A stretch of 23,965 bases of DNA, taken from an uncultured Fretibacterium sp. GTDB lineage: Bacteria; Synergistota; Synergistia; Synergistales; Aminobacteriaceae. This document shows positions 13,236 through 19,318 of the stretch, one piece after another. Each line of letters opens with the position of its first letter. The first letter of the stretch is position 1. The notes below the pieces were generated by a model that searched no databases, was not told where the DNA came from, and saw nothing but the letters and a program-made list of their open reading frames with translations. A program made the translations under genes and the position numbers. The stretch spans positions 1-23,965 of the forward strand of contig CALAUZ010000032.1 of NCBI GenBank assembly GCA_937892105.1, in the 5' to 3' direction.

Positions 13236-14036
13236 ATGAACGACATGGTATTAGTGAAATCCGCTAGCTTTAACGGTATTGCGCTTGACTGTTACGTCAA
13301 GCCTACACAAGAAGACAAGGGCGATTTCTGGGCGACGCGCGAGCAGATAGGGGCATTACTGGAGTATGAGTATCCCAATGACTCAATCAGGAAGATACAT
13401 GAACGGCACGCAGAACGCCTAGATATGTTTTCAACATCGGTCAAATTGACCCAAGTTGAAGGAAGCCGTGAAGTAATACGAGAAATAATAGTTTACAACT
13501 TCAAGGGACTGCTTGAGGTGTGTCGCTACAGCAATCAACCGAAGGCCGACGCGGTAATGGATTGGCTGTGGAGTGTTGCAGATGAAATACGCCGAACTGG
13601 AAGTTACTCTATTAAAAACGAGCCATTCATTCCCAAAAATGCAATCAGTGAAGCAGCTCTTATATTTGGGCAAGCCGGAATAGAAGGCAATCAACTAACG
13701 CTAGCCCTAGATAAATTGTATAAGTTCTACACAGGGACAAGTGCACTAAGGGCAGCAGGTGTAGAGCTAGAAGCCCCCGATAATTGCCAGCTCCTAACAC
13801 CAACAGAGATTGGCAAGCTGTTCGGTCTATCTGCCCGTAAAGTGAATGACTTGCTCGCTGGAGCAGGACTACAGCACAAGATAGCTGATAAATGGGAAGC
13901 CATAGGGGACGGCAAAAAGTACTCGGTAATGCAAGACACTGGCAAGGCACATTCCGACGGAACGCCAATCCGCCAGCTCAAGTGGACTACAGACATTATC
14001 CCAGTTGTAGAGACCCTGTTGGAGGATTGCGCTTGA
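13236..14036 (+). CDS. BRO/antirepressor-like protein, N2-C1 type
   Basis: ATG 13236 follows AGGAGG. The 266-residue protein has N2 (ASFNGIALDCYVKPTQ, FWATREQIGALLEYEY, KIHERHAERLDMFS, YNFKGLLEVCRYSNQPKA, DEIRRTGSYS) then the C1 module (GNQLTLALDKLYKFYTG, LTPTEIGKLFGLSARKVNDL, QDTGKAHSDGTPIRQLKW). C1 closely matches the BRO proteins at 2301 and 3063, while N2 matches 9771 and 5205, showing module exchange. Likely DNA-binding regulator. Its stop overlaps the next start (TGATG). Confidence 0.87.
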   Translation: MNDMVLVKSASFNGIALDCYVKPTQEDKGDFWATREQIGALLEYEYPNDSIRKIHERHAERLDMFSTSVKLTQVEGSREVIREIIVYNFKGLLEVCRYSNQPKADAVMDWLWSVADEIRRTGSYSIKNEPFIPKNAISEAALIFGQAGIEGNQLTLALDKLYKFYTGTSALRAAGVELEAPDNCQLLTPTEIGKLFGLSARKVNDLLAGAGLQHKIADKWEAIGDGKKYSVMQDTGKAHSDGTPIRQLKWTTDIIPVVETLLEDCA

Positions 14037-14215
14037 TGTTCAAACTAGCATTAGGGATACTGTTTATCCTGAACACAGCGGGCTTGACGCTAACTTCAGT
14101 TGCTTGGTGTACGGACTTGGAATACAGACCAAACAAATCGCTGCTAATAAGCTCCATAGCCCTCTGGTTGGTAAATATAATCGTCGATGCTCTGCTGTTC
14201 ATAGCTGTTCACTAA
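14036..14215 (+). CDS. Small two-helix membrane protein, 59 aa
   Basis: ATG 14036 overlaps the BRO stop. Two hydrophobic helices: residues 1-24 (FKLALGILFILNTAGLTLTS) and about 38-58 (LISSIALWLVNIIVDALLFI), separated by a short polar loop. Size and layout fit small phage membrane proteins including holin-like ones, but there is no lysis gene next to it. The stop is 23 nt before hammerhead F. Confidence 0.65.
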   Translation: MFKLALGILFILNTAGLTLTSVAWCTDLEYRPNKSLLISSIALWLVNIIVDALLFIAVH

Positions 14216-14238
14216 CTCCCCAAGACAAACTAACCTAA

Positions 14239-14307
14239 GACCGAAACAGGCTACCGCATTACCTTTTTAGCCTGTCTGGGGCTGATATTGCCCTACTGAC
14301 GATGGTC
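14239..14307 (+). ncRNA. Type II hammerhead ribozyme F, extra U in core
   Basis: Stem II is GACC 14239-14242 with GGTC 14304-14307, the reverse base pairs relative to copies A, C and D; A14238 with T14308 can add a pair. GAAA is 14243-14246. Stem III is CAGGCTA 14247-14253 with TAGCCTG 14268-14274 (7 bp). GUC ends at 14276. Stem I, TGGGGC 14277-14282 with GCCCTA 14290-14295, has one G-U pair. Core CTGACGA 14296-14302 is followed by an unpaired T (14303). The most diverged copy, with all stems kept. Confidence 0.93.
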
Positions 14308-14326
14308 TGGTTCTTTGACAAATACC

Positions 14327-14450
14327 GCTCTTGTACTTCTCAAACTGAGATGGCGGCTTAAGTTGCCGGAGTGGTCATAACAAGAGAGCTTATCCATCTG
14401 TAAAATTTTTCCAGATTATGGTGGTTATGGCTGGAGCTTAAGCTTCGGCC
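14327..14450 (+). promoter_or_regulatory. Structured leader after hammerhead F
   Basis: CTCTTGT 14328-14334 pairs with ACAAGAG 14380-14386 and encloses GGCGGC/GTTGCC (14352-14367) with a UUAA loop. ATCTG 14396-14400 pairs with CAGAT 14412-14416. A 9-bp stem 14429-14437/14442-14450 again has a UUAA loop, just before the AAAGGTGG ribosome site. No clear promoter. The whole 14216-14478 gap holds no gene. Confidence 0.5.
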
Positions 14451-14478
14451 AATCTTTAATTGAAAGGTGGTTATTTTC

Positions 14479-14931
14479 ATGTCGCGCTCGTTGGCACGTA
14501 CTATCTATTCGCTAGCTAAGTACGAGACTTACCATAAGTCCTATGGAGAAGATGAAGTTCCATTGCTAACAGAGTTTTTGTCTGTATGGAACTCTCTAGC
14601 ACTTTCGGAAGAAAGTTCAACGCTGATATTAGCCGCAGACAGGTTGATAGGGTATCTACTAGCCTACAGAGGTGAAATCTCCATAGGACAGAAATACTTT
14701 CAGCCCCTTTGCTCCCGAAAAGTGCACTTCCCCGTATCGTTTAAGTGGGATGATAGGAATAAATGTGCTTTCTGTGCAGGTTGTTACTACACCAATGAAG
14801 AATGCAGAGTAAGCCCGTTTAGCTCAATATGTTCACGCTTCCGTATAGCTTGGGCAATAGAGCACGTAACAGTAACAACGAACAAGCTGGTGAAGTTAAT
14901 AGACGGCAGAAAGGAACACCCCAATGATTAA
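14479..14931 (+). CDS. Hypothetical protein with Cys cluster, 150 aa
   Basis: ATG 14479 follows AAAGGTGG. The N-terminal half is helical. The C-terminal half has CAFCAGCYYTNEECR and SSICSRF, a Cys cluster that could bind metal. No family recognised. It ends overlapping the next start by eight bases and opens the dense small-gene operon. Confidence 0.6.
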   Translation: MSRSLARTIYSLAKYETYHKSYGEDEVPLLTEFLSVWNSLALSEESSTLILAADRLIGYLLAYRGEISIGQKYFQPLCSRKVHFPVSFKWDDRNKCAFCAGCYYTNEECRVSPFSSICSRFRIAWAIEHVTVTTNKLVKLIDGRKEHPND

Positions 14932-15091
14932 GACGTATAAGTGTCCTACGTGCGGATATGCTAATGCTGTATGGCTATTGCGCATAAACACATCTCGCTT
15001 GCAGCTATGTGAACGCTGCTACCCGAAGTTCTCAAACAGGTATTCTCACATACTGAACTTCAGGCTTAATAGTCAGGCAGTCAAAAGATGA
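14924..15091 (+). CDS. Zinc-ribbon-like small protein, 55 aa
   Basis: ATG 14924 overlaps the preceding gene. The product begins MIKTYKCPTCGYANAVW and has a second pair, LCERCYP, about 20 residues later: a four-Cys zinc ribbon. The C-terminus is basic. It overlaps the next start by ATGA. Role unknown. Confidence 0.6.
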   Translation: MIKTYKCPTCGYANAVWLLRINTSRLQLCERCYPKFSNRYSHILNFRLNSQAVKR

Positions 15092-15225
15092 AGAAGATAT
15101 TAGTCTTTATCTTGCGCCTGCTAGGAATACAAGTCGGCTGTAATGCTTTCTGGATTAATAGTCTGCCTGTAGGACTTCAGTTATCCGAGAGTGAACGGCT
15201 TGCTATCTATGGCGGAAAAATATGA
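15088..15225 (+). CDS. Small LPVG-motif protein, 45 aa
   Basis: ATG 15088 overlaps the previous stop. The product begins MKKILVFILRLLGIQ (a hydrophobic/basic helix) and continues WINSLPVGLQLSESERLAIYG. A paralog at 21178 has HFIPCLPVGMELSDGDRATLYG. Two copies beside XRE-type genes suggest the pair travels together. No known family. Confidence 0.58.
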   Translation: MKKILVFILRLLGIQVGCNAFWINSLPVGLQLSESERLAIYGGKI

Positions 15226-15728
15226 AGAGCAATGTTGAAGTTTTCTCACCTGAGCTTTTGCAGTCTAAAAGGTTACAGCGTGGTTTTTCATTAGAGTTCT
15301 TGTCTAAACTGTCTAGGCTAAAGCAGAAAACAATACGAGCCTATGAAGAAGGACGATTTACTCCATCAAAATCTTCATGGAGCTGTTTGTGCCGGATACT
15401 CAATATGACAGAAGAAGAACTAGAACTAAGTTTACGTCAAGGAGATACATGGACTACTCAAAAAGAAGAATGGGAGTATAAGCCTGTCTCTTTCTCATTT
15501 AATGTAGGACACTGCTATGTGATACGGGACACTCCGTATAGCAACGGAGCTAAGTACGAGTGCGAGATAAACCCTATGAGCGGTAATTTCTGCATATTCA
15601 AGTACGAAGGGAAAACAGGAATACACCACAAATTTATCGAAGTCAAAGGACGCTGGAGTAGAACATACACAGACCAGCAACTAATAGGCAAAGTCATTAA
15701 GGAGGTTAATGATGATGAGCAGGCATGA
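15222..15728 (+). CDS. XRE-type HTH protein with GIHHxF C-terminal domain
   Basis: ATG 15222 overlaps the previous stop. Residues about 10-70 form an XRE-like helix-turn-helix (SKRLQRGFSLEFLSKLSRLK, IRAYEEGRFTPSK). Residues 95-165 are a second domain with GHCYVIRDT, GIHHKFIEVKGRWSRTYTD and QLIGKVIKEV. The gene at 21332 has the same two-part layout and the same C-terminal motifs, although the HTH parts are diverged. Probable transcription regulator with an unknown sensing or dimer domain. It is followed by three more HTH-like small genes. Confidence 0.7.
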   Translation: MKSNVEVFSPELLQSKRLQRGFSLEFLSKLSRLKQKTIRAYEEGRFTPSKSSWSCLCRILNMTEEELELSLRQGDTWTTQKEEWEYKPVSFSFNVGHCYVIRDTPYSNGAKYECEINPMSGNFCIFKYEGKTGIHHKFIEVKGRWSRTYTDQQLIGKVIKEVNDDEQA

Positions 15729-15933
15729 ACGCAATATCCCAGAGTATGTATTCGACAATCTAGACAACCTAAAGGCGGAAGCACTCAAGTGTGGCTATAC
15801 GCTGAAGGTTTTAGAAGAGAAGCTAGGATTTGCTAGGGGACTTGCAAATCACCTAGCAAGTGGAATAGCAACACCGAGCCGCAACACCTACAACAAGGTG
15901 GCATCAGTGTTAGGTTGGCAGGTGTGGCAATGA
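15712..15933 (+). CDS. Small XRE-like HTH protein
   Basis: Three ATGs in a row (15709, 15712, 15715); AAGGAGG 7 nt upstream favours 15712. The product, about 73 aa, has YTLKVLEEKLGFARGLANHL, a helix-turn-helix pattern, and ends NTYNKVASVLGWQVWQ, almost the same as the next protein's end. Likely small DNA-binding regulator. It overlaps both neighbours by a few bases. Confidence 0.6.
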   Translation: MMSRHERNIPEYVFDNLDNLKAEALKCGYTLKVLEEKLGFARGLANHLASGIATPSRNTYNKVASVLGWQVWQ

Positions 15934-16130
15934 ACGGGCAAATATTAGCGCAAAACATGAGCCGAATGTTCAGTGAACGCATGAGGCTGGGGTTGACACG
16001 CAAGGATACTGCTACAGCCGTGAAAGTGTCTGAGCGGGCAATAAAGAAGTTCGAGGAAGGTATCTGTTACCCGACGAAAGGAACGTACAACAAGTTAGCA
16101 AAATTTTTCAATTGGGAGGTATGGCAGTGA
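15930..16130 (+). CDS. Small XRE-like HTH protein, paralog of previous
   Basis: ATG 15930 overlaps the previous stop (ATGA). The 66-residue product has GLTRKDTATAVKVSERAIKK (HTH) and GTYNKLAKFFNWEVWQ at the end, matching the TYNK-x(n)-W-x-VWQ ending of the gene before. The two arose by duplication. Likely Cro-like regulator. Confidence 0.65.
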   Translation: MNGQILAQNMSRMFSERMRLGLTRKDTATAVKVSERAIKKFEEGICYPTKGTYNKLAKFFNWEVWQ

Positions 16131-16309
16131 AGACAACCTGCTCAATATGGCACAAACTATCAAAGGAACAGTTAGCCGAACGCTTAGGATTAGCGGTAAG
16201 TATGCTGTATAGGATAGCGAACGAAAGAGAAGTATGGTCAGTCGGCCAAGTGCGGAGACTGCTTACTAAGATAGTAGTAGAAAACGAATCTATGGAGGGC
16301 AATCAATGA
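16127..16309 (+). CDS. Small HTH protein, 60 aa
   Basis: GTG 16127 is the likely start: GGGAGG lies 7 nt upstream and the GTG overlaps the previous stop; ATG 16121 is too close to that site. The sequence LSKEQLAERLGLAVSMLYRIANEREVW is a clear helix-turn-helix with recognition helix VSMLYRIA. Third in a row of small HTH genes. It overlaps the next start by ATGA. Confidence 0.65.
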   Translation: MKTTCSIWHKLSKEQLAERLGLAVSMLYRIANEREVWSVGQVRRLLTKIVVENESMEGNQ

Positions 16310-16560
16310 AAGCAAAAACGATAGACCGGTTAGCTCTAACGCGGGAGAAGTTCGGGAGTAAGCTGAAGTATGGTAAAGAGTTCTTAGGCTCGGCTACGGA
16401 TAATCCCCAAAGCGTCGGTGAACAGGTAATAGAAACTGTGCAAGCCAACAAACAGCACCGTGAAGGCTACAGTACATGCCCTAGCTGCGGGCAGGAAACG
16501 CTAATTCACGAAGACGGATGTATGCATTGCCGTTCCTGCGGCTGGGGTGCTTGCGGTTAA
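16306..16560 (+). CDS. Zinc-ribbon protein, 84 aa
   Basis: ATG 16306 overlaps the previous stop. The N-terminal half is helical and basic. The C-terminus is a zinc ribbon: CPSCGQETLIHEDGCMHCRSCGWGACG. This type of ribbon (CxxCG, x(n), GC-x-x-C-x-x-CGW) is also the tail of the gene at 21955. Function unknown. Confidence 0.65.
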   Translation: MKAKTIDRLALTREKFGSKLKYGKEFLGSATDNPQSVGEQVIETVQANKQHREGYSTCPSCGQETLIHEDGCMHCRSCGWGACG

Positions 16561-16611
16561 GGCAGTGAAACATATGATAGCGGTTGTAGTGAAAGGTGGT
16601 GAACTAAATAA

Positions 16612-16779
16612 ATGCTAATACTCTTTGGAGTTATCGTAGGTATGGCTACTTTTATGTTGTTAGCGGCATGCCTTACTGTCTACTTCTCGGACTACGTGTC
16701 AGAGTTTTTTAAGGCCAAGACAGAAGAAATACAGGCAATGACAAATTTCATTAAGCAGAAACAGGAAGGAGACAATTAA
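16612..16779 (+). CDS. One-helix membrane protein, 55 aa
   Basis: ATG 16612 follows GAAAGGTGGTGA, the same ribosome site as the 23-aa peptides. A membrane helix (LILFGVIVGMATFMLLAACL) is followed by a charged helix, EFFKAKTEEIQAMTNFIKQK. It resembles small phage membrane proteins of unknown role. The stop overlaps the next start (TAATG). Confidence 0.6.
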   Translation: MLILFGVIVGMATFMLLAACLTVYFSDYVSEFFKAKTEEIQAMTNFIKQKQEGDN

Positions 16780-16922
16780 TGCTGATACACATTCTTGGCG
16801 TTGTTATGAACGCTCTCTTTGCAGTAGCACTGATTATCGCAATACTGTTCGTGGCAGCTTGCTTCATCGACATTCTGGTACGGCTAATTTACTCCATGTA
16901 CTCATCAAAGGAGGCCAAGTAA
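16779..16922 (+). CDS. One-helix membrane protein, 47 aa
   Basis: ATG 16779 overlaps the previous stop. Residues 3-40 are strongly hydrophobic (LGVVMNALFAVALIIAILFV, AACFIDILVRLIY) with a short charged end. Part of a run of four small membrane proteins. The AAAGGAGG in its last codons serves the next gene. Confidence 0.6.
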   Translation: MLIHILGVVMNALFAVALIIAILFVAACFIDILVRLIYSMYSSKEAK

Positions 16923-16927
16923 AAGTT

Positions 16928-17107
16928 ATGGACAGCCTTTACAGCATACTTGCACTTATAGGCATAGGTATTCTCATAAGCTGGACAGCTATATTTGCTT
17001 TCATAGCGTTTTTGGTAGTAGAGAGCAAAAAGGCGGAAAAACCCTTCTGGGAGATGCACAATTCTCTTAACCTAAAGGATAACCATAATGCAGACCACAA
17101 CTCTTAG
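16928..17107 (+). CDS. One-helix membrane protein, 59 aa
   Basis: ATG 16928. The AAAGGAGG upstream is 13 nt away, longer than ideal. A long hydrophobic stretch (ILALIGIGILISWTAIFAFI) is followed by an acidic/His-rich tail (NLKDNHNADHNS). It ends at TAG 17105-17107, which cannot sensibly be read through, so TAG is a real stop here. It overlaps the next gene by 20 nt. Confidence 0.55.
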   Translation: MDSLYSILALIGIGILISWTAIFAFIAFLVVESKKAEKPFWEMHNSLNLKDNHNADHNS

Positions 17108-17294
17108 CACAATACTTGGATACATTCTCACTGCAGACTTAATCCTAACAATCTTCGCTCTTGTAATCCTAATTGCCGCAGTAATGATTAGTCTGCATGT
17201 GAAGAAATTACTGAGACGCTGTCTAGACGTGCTTGACTTCACGGTCTTTATGACAACCAAAGGGAAAGAACATGACGCAAATCAATCATCCTGA
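17088..17294 (+). CDS. One-helix membrane protein, 68 aa
   Basis: ATG 17088 after AAAGGAT. Two adjacent hydrophobic stretches (LSTILGYILTADLIL, IFALVILIAAVMISLHV) and a basic C-terminal part (KKLLRRCLDVLDF). Fourth of the membrane series. It overlaps the DUF3310 gene by 23 nt. Function unknown. Confidence 0.55.
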   Translation: MQTTTLSTILGYILTADLILTIFALVILIAAVMISLHVKKLLRRCLDVLDFTVFMTTKGKEHDANQSS

Positions 17295-17622
17295 CTACTA
17301 CAACAGCGGAGGAATAGAAGTAGCGGACTTCATAGATGCGCACAAGCTGAACTTTAATATGGGTAACGTAATCAAATACGTAACACGTGCAGGACGCAAA
17401 CAAGGTGAAGACGCATTAATAGCCCTGCAAAAAGCTCAATGGTATCTGAACCGAGAGATAAACAGGGTAGGACAAGAACAAAATGCGGGGCTGCTAGCCA
17501 GTCCCGTAGTTATTCAGGAGGAACCAAATGAAGGTAGAACTATTAACGAGTGGACAATCTTTGGCAGACATGGAGCAATTTGCAGCACTAGCAGCTCTAA
17601 CGTGCCACGCGAACACAGGTAA
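17272..17622 (+). CDS. DUF3310 nucleotide-metabolism-associated phage protein
   Basis: ATG 17272. The first 62 residues are a full DUF3310: INHPDYYNSGGIEVADFIDA, FNMGNVIKYVTRAGRK, EDALIALQKAQWYLNREI. DUF3310 proteins are small phage proteins often near nucleotide-metabolism genes. The remaining 50 residues are unlike the family and the last 31 overlap ThyX by 95 nt in another frame. This long overlap is unusual among neighbours that overlap by 4-23 nt; the tail may come from a shifted or lost stop codon. Confidence 0.85.
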   Translation: MTQINHPDYYNSGGIEVADFIDAHKLNFNMGNVIKYVTRAGRKQGEDALIALQKAQWYLNREINRVGQEQNAGLLASPVVIQEEPNEGRTINEWTIFGRHGAICSTSSSNVPREHR

Positions 17623-18109
17623 GGACTTAGTGCCGCATGAAGTGCTTGAACGCATAATCCAGCGTAGACATGAGAGCATTCTAGAGCACATAACCCTGAC
17701 TTACTCCATTAAGGGATTGAGTAGGGCATGCCTTCAGGAACTCGCTAGACACAGGCATATTAGCTTAAGCGTTGAGAGCACACGGCACACGTTAAAGAAA
17801 GTCATGGCTGAACCTGCAGACGTTGAGTATGACAATAATCAAGATATTATGCTTCTGGCTTTCAGAAAAATAGCATATGAAAATCCCGACATGCCCAACG
17901 ATGAGCTGAAGTACTACCTACCCGAATTTTGGCCGACTAACCTAGTGCTGACCGTCAACATTAGGGAACTAAGGCACATCTTAGACTTGCGCACTGCTCC
18001 GGCAGCGTTGAAGGAATTTCGGGACTTAGGGCACAAACTGTTTGAGGCTGTTCCGGAACAGTTCAGGTATCTGCTTGCTGACTGCGTACACGAGGAGACG
18101 GAAGCATGA
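17528..18109 (+). CDS. thyX: Flavin-dependent thymidylate synthase ThyX
   Basis: ATG 17528 follows AGGAGG. The 193-residue protein carries the ThyX signature RHRxxSxxxxSxR as R74-H75-R76, S79, S84 and R86, plus RRHESILEHITLTYSI before it (His/Glu FAD-binding) and ELRHILDLRTAP near the C-terminus (the nucleotide-binding motif). It makes dTMP from dUMP using FAD and methylenetetrahydrofolate. The gene is a little shorter than the common 210-250 residues. With dCMP deaminase nearby it gives a dCMP-to-dUMP-to-dTMP route for phage DNA synthesis. Confidence 0.93.
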   Translation: MKVELLTSGQSLADMEQFAALAALTCHANTGKDLVPHEVLERIIQRRHESILEHITLTYSIKGLSRACLQELARHRHISLSVESTRHTLKKVMAEPADVEYDNNQDIMLLAFRKIAYENPDMPNDELKYYLPEFWPTNLVLTVNIRELRHILDLRTAPAALKEFRDLGHKLFEAVPEQFRYLLADCVHEETEA

Positions 18110-18375
18110 GTGAGTTCACGAAAGGCAAGTGGGAAGCTAGACCCAATCGCATTATTGTTGATGGTCGAGTTCTAGCTCTAGTGAATGGTGGCAATGCAGC
18201 CAATGTCCGTCTTATTGCCGCTGCACCTGAAATGCACGAGCTACTGAAAAAAACGCTTAATTTTCTTTCTGAAAAGGATTTTGATATACAGCTCAAGCGA
18301 GATATAGACGCTTGTCTTTTGCGTATCGATAATTCCCCTTTACAGAGCGTCTACAAGGAGACGGAGCATGACTGA
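18106..18375 (+). CDS. FTKGKW/ANVRLIAAAPEM family protein, 89 aa
   Basis: ATG 18106 overlaps ThyX by ATGA. The product begins MSEFTKGKWEARPNRIIVDG and has NAANVRLIAAAPEMHELLKKT at 50-70, the shared motif of five paralogs in this window. Beta-rich N-terminus and helical C-terminus. Common in tailed phages as short conserved proteins of unknown function. Confidence 0.75.
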   Translation: MSEFTKGKWEARPNRIIVDGRVLALVNGGNAANVRLIAAAPEMHELLKKTLNFLSEKDFDIQLKRDIDACLLRIDNSPLQSVYKETEHD

Positions 18376-18580
18376 AGGATTGATACCGAACGAGCGGTTT
18401 GTTGACAGCAAGGAGAAAGTGTACAAGGCCATGCTAGAGAGCTTAGAAGGGTTTGTACACTGGTTTAAGTATCCGCAGACGCGCGATGAAGAAGAATTAT
18501 GCGGAGATATTCGCCAAGCCGAATGGATAGTCGAACGCGCCCACAAATTAGAGGAGACCGAGCATGAGCAAGTTCAGTGA
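18368..18580 (+). CDS. Hypothetical acidic helical protein, 70 aa
   Basis: ATG 18368 overlaps the preceding gene by 8 nt. The product is helical and acidic (DSKEKVYKAMLESLEGFVHW, DIRQAEWIVERAHKLEE). No family recognised. It overlaps the next gene by 17 nt. Its reality rests on the operon spacing and GGAG site upstream. Confidence 0.55.
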   Translation: MTEGLIPNERFVDSKEKVYKAMLESLEGFVHWFKYPQTRDEEELCGDIRQAEWIVERAHKLEETEHEQVQ

Positions 18581-18847
18581 AGGTAGATGGTGGATAGCTC
18601 CGCCCGTGTTCGACGGAGACGTGATTTTTGCTCCAGCACAGGAAAAAGGTCGCCGCAATGAAGTTGTAGCTATAGGTATCACGAATAAAGCAAACGCCCG
18701 ATTGATAGCCGCCGCGCCAGAAATGAAATGTACGAGCTATTGAAAATGTGGGTAAATTTGCAAATCGAGCCAACATTAATGGAGTCACGAGAAAAGGCAC
18801 GGGAACTCCTAGCCCGCATAGACGGAGAGGAGGCTAGCGATGCGTAA
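18564..18847 (+). pseudogene. FSEGRW/ANARLIAAAPEM protein broken by 5-nt duplication
   Basis: ATG 18564 gives MSKFSEGRWWIAPPVF and later NKANARLIAAAPEM, then shifts frame and stops at TGA 18741. At 18721-18730 the DNA reads AAATGAAATG, a direct 5-nt repeat; deleting one copy restores APEMYELLKMWVNLQ, which matches the APEMHELLKK of the paralog at 18106 and continues to TAA 18845, overlapping the deaminase start. A frameshift by tandem duplication is the simplest reading; a sequencing or assembly error is possible. Confidence 0.75.
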
Positions 18848-19301
18848 AAGCAAAGACAATTACTACCTGAGCATAGCAGAGACAGTGCTAGCCCGCTCAA
18901 GCTGCTTGCGTCGGAAGTACGGAGCAGTGATAGTCAAGGACGACGAAATCATAGCGACTGGCTACAACGGCTCACCGCGTGGCTCAAAGAATTGCTGTGA
19001 TTTGGGGTACTGCAAACGTGATATGAAAGGCATACCGCACGGAGAAAGGTACGAAATGTGCTGCAGCGTTCACGCGGAAGCGAATGCCATAATCTCCGCG
19101 TCAAGACGAGACATGCTAGGAGCAACGCTGTACTTGGCCGGGCAGGAAGCAGATGGTACACCAATCACGGATGCAAAGCCATGTTTGATGTGCTACCGGC
19201 TAATTCTGAACGCAGGCATAAGCGCAATAGTTACTAGCAATAGCGATGGCACACTAAACAGGAAAGAAGTTAAGCCTGAAGAAGTGTATTTCCTTAATTA
19301 G
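18840..19301 (+). CDS. dCMP deaminase family protein
   Basis: ATG 18840 follows AGGAGG. The 153-residue protein has the cytidine/deoxycytidylate deaminase zinc site: H78-A-E80 (SVHAEANAI) and PCLMC (C115, C118). An extra Cys region (KNCCDLGYCKRD) fits phage and bacterial dCMP deaminases that carry a second zinc or loop. It converts dCMP to dUMP, the substrate of ThyX about 1 kb upstream. ComE-like deaminases have similar motifs, so substrate is inferred from context. It ends at TAG; the next in-frame stop is TGA at the start of the following gene, 7 codons on. Confidence 0.9.
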   Translation: MRKSKDNYYLSIAETVLARSSCLRRKYGAVIVKDDEIIATGYNGSPRGSKNCCDLGYCKRDMKGIPHGERYEMCCSVHAEANAIISASRRDMLGATLYLAGQEADGTPITDAKPCLMCYRLILNAGISAIVTSNSDGTLNRKEVKPEEVYFLN

Positions 19302-19318
19302 ACCCAAAAGGAGAAAAA

